From: CAZTBB01 sp964611755
GTDB lineage: Bacteria > Pseudomonadota > Alphaproteobacteria > Micavibrionales > Micavibrionaceae
Direction: 5' to 3'
Assembly: GCA_964611755.1 (NCBI GenBank)
Contig: CAZTBB010000058.1
Span: forward strand, 1 to 12,156
Length of the DNA: 12,156 nt
Below the pieces are notes generated by a model. It was not told where the DNA came from. It was given only the letters and a program-made list of their open reading frames with translations, and ran no database searches. Position 1 is the first letter of the stretch. Every line of letters starts with the position of its first letter. Shown here one piece after another: positions 6,154-12,156 of this stretch. The position numbers and the translations under genes were made by a program.

Positions 6154-8322
6154 ATGAATATATTCAATAGACTTGATGTCAAAAAACGCATTTTAATTGT
6201 TGTCCTGATCCCGATGATTTCTCTGGCCTTTCTCGAGATCAAAGAAGGTCTTCGTTATTACGCCAATTTAAAGGAAACGGCATCGTTGAAGGAAATTTCA
6301 TCGGTGGCGCCCTTGATCAGCACAGTTATGCATGACTTACAAAAAGAGCGCGGCAAATCGGTCGGGTTTTTGGCCACAAGCAATCAGGCCGATATTATCA
6401 AATTTAGGGCAAATCTGCGCGAGATTCACGCCCATTCAGAAGAAGACCGCGCAGCCCTTCGCGCCGCGTTTGATCAAATTGATTTGGACGCATTTAGCCC
6501 TGAATTTAAGCGCAGAGCGCATGCAGCCTTAAAAGGATTGGATGAGGTTGTTGAATTAAGACCGCAGGTTATAAACAGGACAGCAGGCGCGGCGGAAATC
6601 AAAAAAGTTTATACCGCCCATGTCAGAGATTTGCTGGGTGTTTTGCAATATATCTCCACCTTTACCTCAGAGCCGACCCTCAAAGACAAGCTTGCGGCGT
6701 ATGTTGCTATTCTCGAAGTACAAGAGGCCACAGGGCTGGAGCGTGTGCTCGGCACAGGTGCGTTGAATAGAAATGACATCACTTTAAAAGACCGTGAAGC
6801 GCTGTCCGAATTTGTCGGCAAACAAAAGGCTTTCTTCTCTGTTTTTGATGCATATGCGACGGCAGAAGAAAAAGAATTATTTGATTTACACGTTAAGCAA
6901 AGCGATACATTTGCAAAAATTGAGGCCTTGAGAGAGCAGTTTTTAAGAGAAGAGCAGGAAATACAGCTTTTGGCCCTGACAAGTGGGGCCGATTGGTTCA
7001 ACACATGGAGTGATGAGCTGGAAAAGCTTGGAGCCGTCGAGAATAAAATTCGAGAAGATATTCAAGTGTCCATCAACGAACAGTATGAAAATGCCAAAAC
7101 CGAGCTGATTAATATGGCGTTGATTGCTGCGGCACAGATTATCATCACGATTGTTTTGTTGATTTTGATTGCAAACAGCATAACAGATTCACTGACGGCT
7201 TTGACGCGCTCGATGAAAAAACTGGCGGATGATGATCTGGATTTCAAGACACCGGATGTGGGTACAGGTCACGAGTTGGGCGATATGGCGATTGCTTTGG
7301 AAGTGTTCCGAGAGAACGCCCAGCAGGTCAAAATGATGGAGGCCGAGCAGGAAAAGGCAAAGATCCGTGCTGAAAAAGAGAAGAAACAGCAAATGAACAA
7401 TATGGCCGATAGCTTTGATAGGCGTACGGCTGATGTGATTGCAAAATTAATGGCCTCGGCGGAAGAGATGCAAAAAGCCTCGGGCAGCATGCTGCAGGCT
7501 TCGGAAATGTCGAGCTCTGCCTGTAATACGGTGGCGGCGGCCGCTGAAGAAGCCAATGTGAATGTGCAGACCGTGGCGGCGGCGGCCGAAGAGTTGTCGT
7601 CTTCTTCGCAGGAAATTGCCCGCCAAGTCGCCGATGTAGCGAGCCGCGCTGCGGGGGCCTCTGAGGAAGCAGAAGAGACAAGCCGTTCTGTGAGTGAATT
7701 GAACGAGCTTGCTGACTCTATCGGAGAAGTTGTTGGTGCGATCAAGGATATTGCCGAGCAGACAAATCTTCTGGCATTGAATGCAACCATTGAGGCGGCG
7801 CGGGCCGGCGCAGCGGGTAAAGGATTTGCGGTTGTGGCCGATGAGGTTAAAAAACTGGCCACAGAAACGGCGCATAAGACCGAAGAAATTGACTCTCGTG
7901 TGGCCCGCATTCAAGAGGCTATTCGCTCCAGTGTTGAGGCCGTCACGCGCATTATCGACAATGTGAAGATGATTGATGAGGCCACAACAACAGTGGCCAG
8001 TGCGGTTGAGGAGCAAAACTCAGCCACTTCAGAGATTGGGCGTAATGTGTCTGAGGCCTCTACCGGAACCCAGCAAGTCTCTGAGAATATTACCGATGTT
8101 TTATCGGCATCCAACGAGACAAGCGAGACAGCCAGCAATGTGCGACATACATCGGATGAGCTATCCCAGATTTCCGATAATCTAAGACAGGCTATTCAGT
8201 CATTCTTGATGGAGGTGCGCACAGGCAATGCACAAGATGAAAGCACCGAAGGTGATGAGGATGCATTGGCGGAAAATCAAGCGGCGGGCTCTCAGGGTGA
8301 TGATAAGATAGCCGCGGAATAA
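6154..8322 (+). CDS. Methyl-accepting chemotaxis protein with NIT-type sensor domain
   Basis: Transmembrane chemoreceptor, 722 residues. TM1 is about residues 12-29; the periplasmic part to about 318 resembles the NIT (nitrate- and nitrite-sensing) domain, with LQKERGKSVGFLAT (62-75) and a second half around EVQEATGLERVLGTGAL (188-204). TM2 is about 320-342, then a HAMP linker to about 395, and a cytoplasmic coiled coil whose tip is IAEQTNLLALNATIEAARAG, the CheA/CheW contact region. TVAAAAEE occurs twice, 14 residues (two heptads) apart, near 459 and 473. The C-terminal tail (about 690-722) is acidic and disordered and does not end in a CheR-binding NWETF-like pentapeptide. The ATG at 6154 has AGGAG 8 bases upstream. 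It stands alone: no che or flagellar gene is in the window. Ligand: nitrate/nitrite is inferred from the domain only; NIT domains may bind other small molecules. Confidence 0.92.
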   Translation: MNIFNRLDVKKRILIVVLIPMISLAFLEIKEGLRYYANLKETASLKEISSVAPLISTVMHDLQKERGKSVGFLATSNQADIIKFRANLREIHAHSEEDRAALRAAFDQIDLDAFSPEFKRRAHAALKGLDEVVELRPQVINRTAGAAEIKKVYTAHVRDLLGVLQYISTFTSEPTLKDKLAAYVAILEVQEATGLERVLGTGALNRNDITLKDREALSEFVGKQKAFFSVFDAYATAEEKELFDLHVKQSDTFAKIEALREQFLREEQEIQLLALTSGADWFNTWSDELEKLGAVENKIREDIQVSINEQYENAKTELINMALIAAAQIIITIVLLILIANSITDSLTALTRSMKKLADDDLDFKTPDVGTGHELGDMAIALEVFRENAQQVKMMEAEQEKAKIRAEKEKKQQMNNMADSFDRRTADVIAKLMASAEEMQKASGSMLQASEMSSSACNTVAAAAEEANVNVQTVAAAAEELSSSSQEIARQVADVASRAAGASEEAEETSRSVSELNELADSIGEVVGAIKDIAEQTNLLALNATIEAARAGAAGKGFAVVADEVKKLATETAHKTEEIDSRVARIQEAIRSSVEAVTRIIDNVKMIDEATTTVASAVEEQNSATSEIGRNVSEASTGTQQVSENITDVLSASNETSETASNVRHTSDELSQISDNLRQAIQSFLMEVRTGNAQDESTEGDEDALAENQAAGSQGDDKIAAE

Positions 8323-8329
8323 AAATCAT

Positions 8330-8968
8330 TTAGAGCATGTCTATCACGTCTTTAAAGACATTTTCGAACATGGCCGTCGTCAGGCGGCCTGTTTGCGTAT
8401 TGTAGCGTGAACAATGATAGCTATCGATGAGGGTAAGCGTATTTGTCAGTTTGTGGCGCGCCTGATGTGCGAATTTAAACCCTGATATTTTGTGCCCTAA
8501 TGCCTTGAGGGCTGCGTTATGCGAGACAAGACCCAGTGAGACGATAATCTTGAGGTTTTTCATGGCCTGTATCTCATCTTCGAGAAAGCCAAGACATTGA
8601 TTGATTTCCTGTGTCGTGGGTTTGTTTTCTGGCGGCACGCAACGCACGGCATTGCTGATGCGGCATTTGATCAGGCTCAGGCCATCATCTTTATGTTTAT
8701 CGTATGTGCCCGATGCGAGGCCAAATTTAAGAAGTGTGTCATATAGTAAATCGCCCGCGTAATCGCCTGTAAATGGACGGCCCGTGAAATTTGCCCCTTT
8801 CAATCCGGGAGCAAGCCCAAGGATTAAAACCTGCGCATCAAGGTCACCGAATGAGGGGACGGGCGCATTGTGTTTGTCCGGAAATTTTTTGGCGTTCTCC
8901 TCCCTGAAAGTGACGAGGCGCGGGCATAAAGAACAATCATGTTGTGGTGGCTGGAAGTCAGAGCTCAT
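8330..8968 (-). CDS. Uracil-DNA glycosylase, family 5-like, iron-sulfur type
   Basis: About 212 residues. Removes uracil (and possibly other deaminated bases) from DNA to start base-excision repair. Numbered from the GTG at 8971, four cysteines (Cys13, Cys16, Cys111, Cys126) match the 4Fe-4S ligand pattern of the family 4/5 enzymes. Motif 1 is LGLAPGLKGANFTGRPFTGD (51-70). GLAPG, rather than the GEAPG of family 4, places it nearer family 5 (UdgB). The second catalytic motif is SYHCSRYNTQTGRLT (184-198). Start: the sequence reads GTG-ATG-AGC; I chose the ATG (8968) over the GTG (8971). Neither has a clear Shine-Dalgarno. Its stop is 7 bases from the chemoreceptor stop (convergent). It follows the NYN gene by about 60 bases on the same strand, so co-transcription is likely. 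Confidence 0.88.
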   Translation of the reverse strand: MSSDFQPPQHDCSLCPRLVTFREENAKKFPDKHNAPVPSFGDLDAQVLILGLAPGLKGANFTGRPFTGDYAGDLLYDTLLKFGLASGTYDKHKDDGLSLIKCRISNAVRCVPPENKPTTQEINQCLGFLEDEIQAMKNLKIIVSLGLVSHNAALKALGHKISGFKFAHQARHKLTNTLTLIDSYHCSRYNTQTGRLTTAMFENVFKDVIDML

Positions 8969-9027
8969 CACGCTAATGTGGGTGAATTACGATGACAGGT
9001 CAAGGCCGGTGAATAGGTCGCTGTGCT

Positions 9028-9663
9028 CTAGACTGCTTTCCTTTTATCTGTGATGGCCTCTTCCGGCTCATCGCTCTGTGCATCCTCTCGATCATCATCC
9101 ATATCAATATCACGGCTGATATAGGGAGATAAGAGGTCGAGATCCAGGAAATGATCTGCCTGGCGCCTTAATTCATCAGAAATCATAACCGGATTGCTTT
9201 CGAGTGTGCTGACAACTGTGACACGAACCCCTTTGCGTTGTACCGCTTCGACGAGACGGCGAAAATCACCGTCCCCGGAAAACAGCATAATGTGATCGGC
9301 ATTTTCGGCAATTTCCATCATATCGATGGCCAATTCAATATCCATATTGCCTTTTATTTTCTTTCGGCCATTGGTGTCTGTGAATTCGCGCACAGGTTTG
9401 GTGATAAGGGAATAACCGTTATAATCCAGCCAATCGGCCAAGGGTTTTATCGGTGAATATTCCTGATCTTCAATCAGAGCCGTGTAGTAAAACGAACGAA
9501 TGATCCGGCCTCTGGAGGCAAGCCATTTGAGCAATAATTTATAATCTATATCGAAGTCCAGAGCCTTGGCGGATGAATACAAATTCGCGCCATCAATAAA
9601 AATTGCCAGTTTTTCATCGGAATAAAATGGAATGTTGAAAAAACAGTTTCCTGATTGTGTCAT
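9028..9663 (-). CDS. NYN-domain (LabA/DUF88, PIN-like) putative nuclease
   Basis: 211 residues. The NYN domain is a PIN/FLAP-like nuclease fold with a cluster of acidic metal ligands. Visible here: AIFIDGANLY (Asp24), GNMDIELAIDMM (Asp108, Asp114) and LFSGDGDF (Asp131, Asp133), the complete acidic set, so an active metal-dependent RNase is plausible. The domain spans about residues 17-165. The last 40 residues are highly acidic then basic (DMDDDRED to DKRKAV) and probably disordered. No signal peptide or membrane segment. The ATG at 9663 has GAGGG (9669-9673 in plus coordinates) 5 bases upstream. It is first in a likely two-gene unit with the uracil-DNA glycosylase and is divergent from rpoZ. 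The cellular target is unknown; LabA-family members have been linked to RNA processing and to circadian output in cyanobacteria. Confidence 0.88.
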   Translation of the reverse strand: MTQSGNCFFNIPFYSDEKLAIFIDGANLYSSAKALDFDIDYKLLLKWLASRGRIIRSFYYTALIEDQEYSPIKPLADWLDYNGYSLITKPVREFTDTNGRKKIKGNMDIELAIDMMEIAENADHIMLFSGDGDFRRLVEAVQRKGVRVTVVSTLESNPVMISDELRRQADHFLDLDLLSPYISRDIDMDDDREDAQSDEPEEAITDKRKAV

Positions 9664-9701
9664 ATATGCCCTCTACTCTATTACGCTACTCAATCGTTGA
9701 T

Positions 9702-9724
9702 TTTATTAGTAATATTCTAATAAA
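9702..9724. repeat. Perfect 8-bp inverted repeat, operator-like
   Basis: TTTATTAG (9702-9709), 7-base centre TAATATT, CTAATAAA (9717-9724). It lies 38-61 bases upstream of the NYN start, where a regulator could act on that promoter. The all-AT-rich arms make chance more likely than for a GC-rich repeat. Confidence 0.45.
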
Positions 9725-9820
9725 TTATTAAGCCCATCCTAACATTAGAATTTTTTAATGTAATGTTTTTTATAAAAACGCCCACAAGATTTTGAACAAC
9801 AGGTCTAGCAGAATTAGTGC

Positions 9821-9849
9821 TTGCGTTTTAACGCTCAAGCCCCTATAAA
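9821..9849 (+). promoter_or_regulatory. Candidate rpoZ promoter
   Basis: TTGCGT (9821-9826) as -35 and TATAAA (9844-9849) as -10, spaced by exactly 17 bases. RNA would start near 9857, about 32 bases before the rpoZ ATG. The near-palindrome GCGTT-TT-AACGC (9823-9834) overlaps the -35 and could bind a repressor. rpoZ then has AAAGG about 11 bases before its start. Confidence 0.4.
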
Positions 9850-9888
9850 ACCCTACTCAAGTTAATTTTTTTAAAGGTATGAAGAAGA

Positions 9889-10281
9889 ATGGCACGCGTT
9901 ACCGTAGAAGATTGTATTGATAAAATCCCAAATCGTTTTGAATTGGTCATGACCGCGGCGCAAAGAGCGCGCAAGATTGGTTCCGGGGCGGCGCTTTTGG
10001 TTGAGCGCGATAATGATAAAAACCCTGTTGTGTCCTTGCGTGAGATTGCAGAAGAAAAAATTAATATCGAAGAAGTGCAAGAAGAGCTGACACGCAATTA
10101 TCAGCGTATTTTGCCTCAAGATGATACCGAAGATAATATTGACTTGATGGATGGCGAGGAAGAGTGGAGCACAATGGCCAAGCAATCCACCGAGGGTGTG
10201 TATTCTGACGAAGAGATAGCCGATGATGATGACGGCGCAGAGCCTTCGCTCTCCGATATTGCGGGCAATGCCTCTGAATAA
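9889..10281 (+). CDS. rpoZ: DNA-directed RNA polymerase omega subunit
   Basis: 130 residues. Omega binds the beta-prime subunit, helps assemble RNA polymerase and in proteobacteria forms part of a ppGpp site. The N-terminus MARVTVEDCIDKIPNRFELV is the conserved omega start, followed by the helix MTAAQRARKI and the NPVVSLREIAEEKI stretch. The conserved core ends near residue 65. The remaining half is acidic and probably disordered (runs such as DDDDGAEPS); alphaproteobacterial omegas often carry such a longer acidic tail, compared with 91 residues in E. coli. It sits directly upstream of rel, the classical rpoZ-rel (spoT) arrangement, but a terminator lies between them. Confidence 0.96.
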   Translation: MARVTVEDCIDKIPNRFELVMTAAQRARKIGSGAALLVERDNDKNPVVSLREIAEEKINIEEVQEELTRNYQRILPQDDTEDNIDLMDGEEEWSTMAKQSTEGVYSDEEIADDDDGAEPSLSDIAGNASE

Positions 10282-10302
10282 GGCAGTATTCATATAATTT
10301 TT

Positions 10303-10333
10303 AAAAAAGCTGGCCTTTCTGCTGGCTTTTTTT
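10303..10333 (+). terminator. Intrinsic terminator after rpoZ
   Basis: As RNA, AAAAAAGCUGGC (10303-10314) pairs with GCUGGCUUUUUU (10321-10332) around a 6-base loop CUUUCU: six A-U pairs, G-C, C-G, tandem U-G/G-U wobbles, G-C, C-G. A run of seven T (10327-10333) completes it. In DNA the GC-rich arms are a direct repeat (GCTGGC twice), so the hairpin exists only for the + strand transcript; on the other strand the wobbles become C-A mismatches. Confidence 0.7.
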
Positions 10334-10346
10334 ATGCCCAGGCTTT

Positions 10347-10363
10347 GAAAATATGGTATTTTC
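10347..10363. repeat. 7-bp inverted repeat upstream of rel
   Basis: GAAAATA (10347-10353), TGG, TATTTTC (10357-10363), perfect arms, 36 bases before the rel ATG. It overlaps TTGAAA (10345-10350), a possible -35, though no strong -10 follows at the right distance. Candidate operator or simply AT-rich chance. Confidence 0.35.
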
Positions 10364-10398
10364 TAATTGTTAAGATAAACAATGTAATAATCCAAAGC

Positions 10399-12156
10399 AT
10401 GCCCAGAGAAGAAGCTCTTCAAAAAGAACTCATATCGCAGATGAAAAGCTATAGTCCGGATTTAGACCCAAATCCGGTGCGTGAGGCCTATGCCTATGCC
10501 AAGAAAATGCATGAAGGGCAGACGCGATCATCGGGTGAGCCGTATTACACCCATCCGGTTGAGGTTGCCAAGATTTTGGCGGATATGAAGATGGATGTTG
10601 GTACGATCGTAACGGCCATTTTGCACGATACGATTGAAGATACAGATGCGACTTATGATGATATCGAGACTAAATTCTCGAAAGAGGTGGCGGATCTGGT
10701 CAATGGCGTAAGTAAGCTAAATCGTATTGAAAGCCAGACATTAGAAGGTAAGCAGGCTGAAAACTTTCGGAAACTTTTGCTGGCGATGTCTGAAGATATT
10801 CGCGTATTGCTCGTCAAGCTGGCTGACAGGCTACACAATATGCGCACGCTGGATGGTATCAAAAAGCCGGAAAAGCGCCGCCGTATCGCATTGGAGACTT
10901 TAGAGATTTATGCACCACTGGCCGAGCGTATCGGTGTGCATCAAATTAAAGAGCAATTGGAAGATCTGGCTTTTTCGAATTTAAATCCCGAAGCACGCGA
11001 GAGTATTTCAAACCGCCTGTCTTTCTTGCGCCAAGAAGGTCAGGATTTGGTTCAAAGCATTATTGAAGAACTGCAAGGGGTCATAAAAGAGGCCAAGATA
11101 GAGGCTGAGATCTCCGGGCGCGAGAAGACGCGCTATTCCATCTGGAAGAAGATGCAGCGCAAGAATGTGGCTTTTGAACAGCTTTCTGACATTATGGCAT
11201 TCCGCATTGTGGTGAATAATGTCGAGGAATGCTACATGGCGCTCGGGATGATCCATAATAAATACCCCTCGGTCCCGGGGCGCTTTAAGGATTATATCTC
11301 GACGCCCAAACCCAATGGGTATCGCTCTATTCATACCACGGTTATGGGTCCATCGCGCCAGAGAATTGAAATTCAAATCCGTACGCATGATATGCATGCC
11401 GAGGCGGATCTTGGTGTGGCGGCACACTGGGCCTATAAGGACGGTAAGGTGGCCAGTGATCGTGATTTAACCAAATATCGTTGGCTACGAGAGCTGTTGG
11501 ATATTCTGGAGCAAGAGCAGCGGCCTGAGGATTTTTGGGAAAATACCAAGCTGGAGCTGTTTCAGGATCAGGCCTTTGTGTTTACTCCGAAAGGTGACCT
11601 GATTGAATTGCCAAGCGGGGCAACTCCGATCGATTTTGCTTATGCTATTCACTCGGATATCGGGGATAAATGCGTCGGTGCGAAGGTAAATGGCCGTATA
11701 GCGCCGTTAAATACCAAATTGAATAACGGTGATCAGGTTGAAGTGATTACCTCTAAAACACAGAATCCGTCCCCGACATGGGAGCGGTTTGTCGTTACAG
11801 GCAAGGCGCGATCGCATATCCGTAAGTATATTCGTAACCAGCAGCGCGATGAATATATTTCACTCGGCCGCGCGATGTTGCAAAAGGTTTTCCGGCAAGA
11901 AGATTATGAATTTAATGAAAAAGCCGTGTCTGGTGTTGTGAAACAATTCAAGGCAGAGGATGCTGAGGATATATTGGCTAAAATTGGCTCAGGTATCTTT
12001 GCGGCACGTGATGTCTTCCGCGCGATCTTCCCGGGTCACAAGACGGAGATGGTGAAACGACCATCGACCGATATGGATCAGGCGGTGATGGTGAAACCGC
12101 TTTCTGGTAGGGATGCGCCGATGCCGATTAAGGGCTTGATCCCTGGCATGGCGGTT
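10399..12156 (+). CDS. rel: Bifunctional (p)ppGpp synthetase/hydrolase RelA/SpoT, 3'-truncated
   Basis: Makes and degrades (p)ppGpp, the stringent-response signal. 586 codons are visible and the frame runs off the window end; long RSH proteins have about 700-780 residues. The HD hydrolase domain is intact: His52 in THPVEV, HDTIED at 76-81, and LADRLHNMRT at 141-150, unlike the dead HD of E. coli RelA. The synthetase domain has GREKTRYSIWKKM (240-252), GRFKDYISTPKPNGYRSIHT (294-313), EIQIRT (324-329) and HWAYK. The RFKD at 295-298 is the RxKD signature of bifunctional enzymes, where RelA-only enzymes have ExDD. TGS is about 390-452 (FVFTPKGDLIELPSGATPID). The ACT domain lies beyond the window. 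Start: ATG at 10399 gives MPREEALQKE; there is no clear Shine-Dalgarno. It follows rpoZ and its terminator, so it needs its own promoter or read-through. Confidence 0.96.
   Translation, partial: MPREEALQKELISQMKSYSPDLDPNPVREAYAYAKKMHEGQTRSSGEPYYTHPVEVAKILADMKMDVGTIVTAILHDTIEDTDATYDDIETKFSKEVADLVNGVSKLNRIESQTLEGKQAENFRKLLLAMSEDIRVLLVKLADRLHNMRTLDGIKKPEKRRRIALETLEIYAPLAERIGVHQIKEQLEDLAFSNLNPEARESISNRLSFLRQEGQDLVQSIIEELQGVIKEAKIEAEISGREKTRYSIWKKMQRKNVAFEQLSDIMAFRIVVNNVEECYMALGMIHNKYPSVPGRFKDYISTPKPNGYRSIHTTVMGPSRQRIEIQIRTHDMHAEADLGVAAHWAYKDGKVASDRDLTKYRWLRELLDILEQEQRPEDFWENTKLELFQDQAFVFTPKGDLIELPSGATPIDFAYAIHSDIGDKCVGAKVNGRIAPLNTKLNNGDQVEVITSKTQNPSPTWERFVVTGKARSHIRKYIRNQQRDEYISLGRAMLQKVFRQEDYEFNEKAVSGVVKQFKAEDAEDILAKIGSGIFAARDVFRAIFPGHKTEMVKRPSTDMDQAVMVKPLSGRDAPMPIKGLIPGMAV

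Larger units (their letters stand above)
9664..9888. promoter_or_regulatory. Divergent control region, NYN gene / rpoZ
   Basis: 225 bases, very AT-rich, the largest gap in the window. It holds a perfect 8-bp inverted repeat at 9702-9724 and a CtrA-like box with one mismatch at 9728-9743 (TTAA-N7-CTAAC). A 6-bp inverted repeat at 9742-9761 (ACATTA/TAATGT) and GTTTTT-TAT-AAAAAC at 9765-9779 follow, and then the rpoZ promoter candidate. No open reading frame of note lies inside. Confidence 0.6.

Noticed and set aside
7528..7605. Repeated GTGGCGGCGGC tracts as a DNA repeat element
   Set aside because: They encode TVAAAAEE twice at a two-heptad spacing in the receptor coiled coil, a usual feature of alphaproteobacterial MCPs.
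7269..7910. Long minus-strand open frame (213 residues) inside the chemoreceptor gene, Ala/Ser-rich
   Set aside because: It is the shadow of the Ala/Glu-rich coiled-coil coding sequence. Its composition mirrors that gene, it has no recognisable domain, and the + frame is a certain MCP.
9871..10293. Minus-strand open frame (140 residues) antisense to rpoZ
   Set aside because: rpoZ is unmistakable on the + strand. The antisense frame is rich in Ile/Phe/His from reversed acidic codons and would have to be read across the rpoZ start region; no family is recognisable.
1..12156. CRISPR arrays, toxin-antitoxin pairs, transposases, phage genes, tRNA or rRNA
   Set aside because: No regularly spaced repeats, no recognisable protein of these classes, and no cloverleaf or rRNA-like sequence was seen on either strand.

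Overview
The window is a stretch of bacterial chromosome, very probably from an alphaproteobacterium of moderate GC content. The evidence is the neighbourhood and protein types: a YbaK/ProXp-ala-type deacylase, a thioredoxin-TPR protein of the CnoX type, a stand-alone LON substrate-binding-domain protein and a Trm112-like mini-protein in a row, then an NYN-domain protein, rpoZ and a bifunctional RelA/SpoT protein side by side. I see no rRNA, tRNA, CRISPR array, insertion sequence or phage gene. Most of the window is housekeeping. Ten genes are assigned below; the first is cut at its 5' end and the last at its 3' end.

Layout. 3-422: end of a prolyl-tRNA editing deacylase. 489-1421: thioredoxin-TPR co-chaperone. 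1468-2136: LON-domain protein. 2176-2355: 59-residue Trm112-like protein. All are on + and look like a loose proteostasis/translation-quality operon. It meets, tail to tail and with a 4-base overlap at CTAG, an AT-richer gene on the minus strand (2352-4346) encoding a TPR-methyltransferase fusion. This is the least ordinary gene here. Divergent from it is leuA (4453-5994), then a chemoreceptor with a nitrate/nitrite-sensing-type domain (6154-8322). The chemoreceptor meets a minus-strand pair: NYN nuclease-like gene (9028-9663), then family 5-type uracil-DNA glycosylase (8330-8968). Divergent from that pair across a 225-base AT-rich region are rpoZ (9889-10281), its terminator, and rel (10399 to the window end).

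Regulation is where most of the unexpected signal lies. The chemoreceptor leader holds a perfect CtrA-type box (TTAA-N7-TTAAC) over a plausible -35, followed by a hairpin that presents GGAT in its loop 22 bases before the start codon. The LON-domain gene has a hairpin and no Shine-Dalgarno directly before its start. The rpoZ/NYN divergent region holds a perfect 8-bp inverted repeat and a one-mismatch CtrA-like box. The rpoZ terminator is built from a direct repeat that can only pair as RNA through tandem G-U wobbles.

I found no convincing new multi-gene system. The best candidates for follow-up are the TPR-methyltransferase with its overlapping Trm112-like neighbour, and the layered control region of the chemoreceptor. 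All assignments come from reading translations and motifs by eye; no database search was done.
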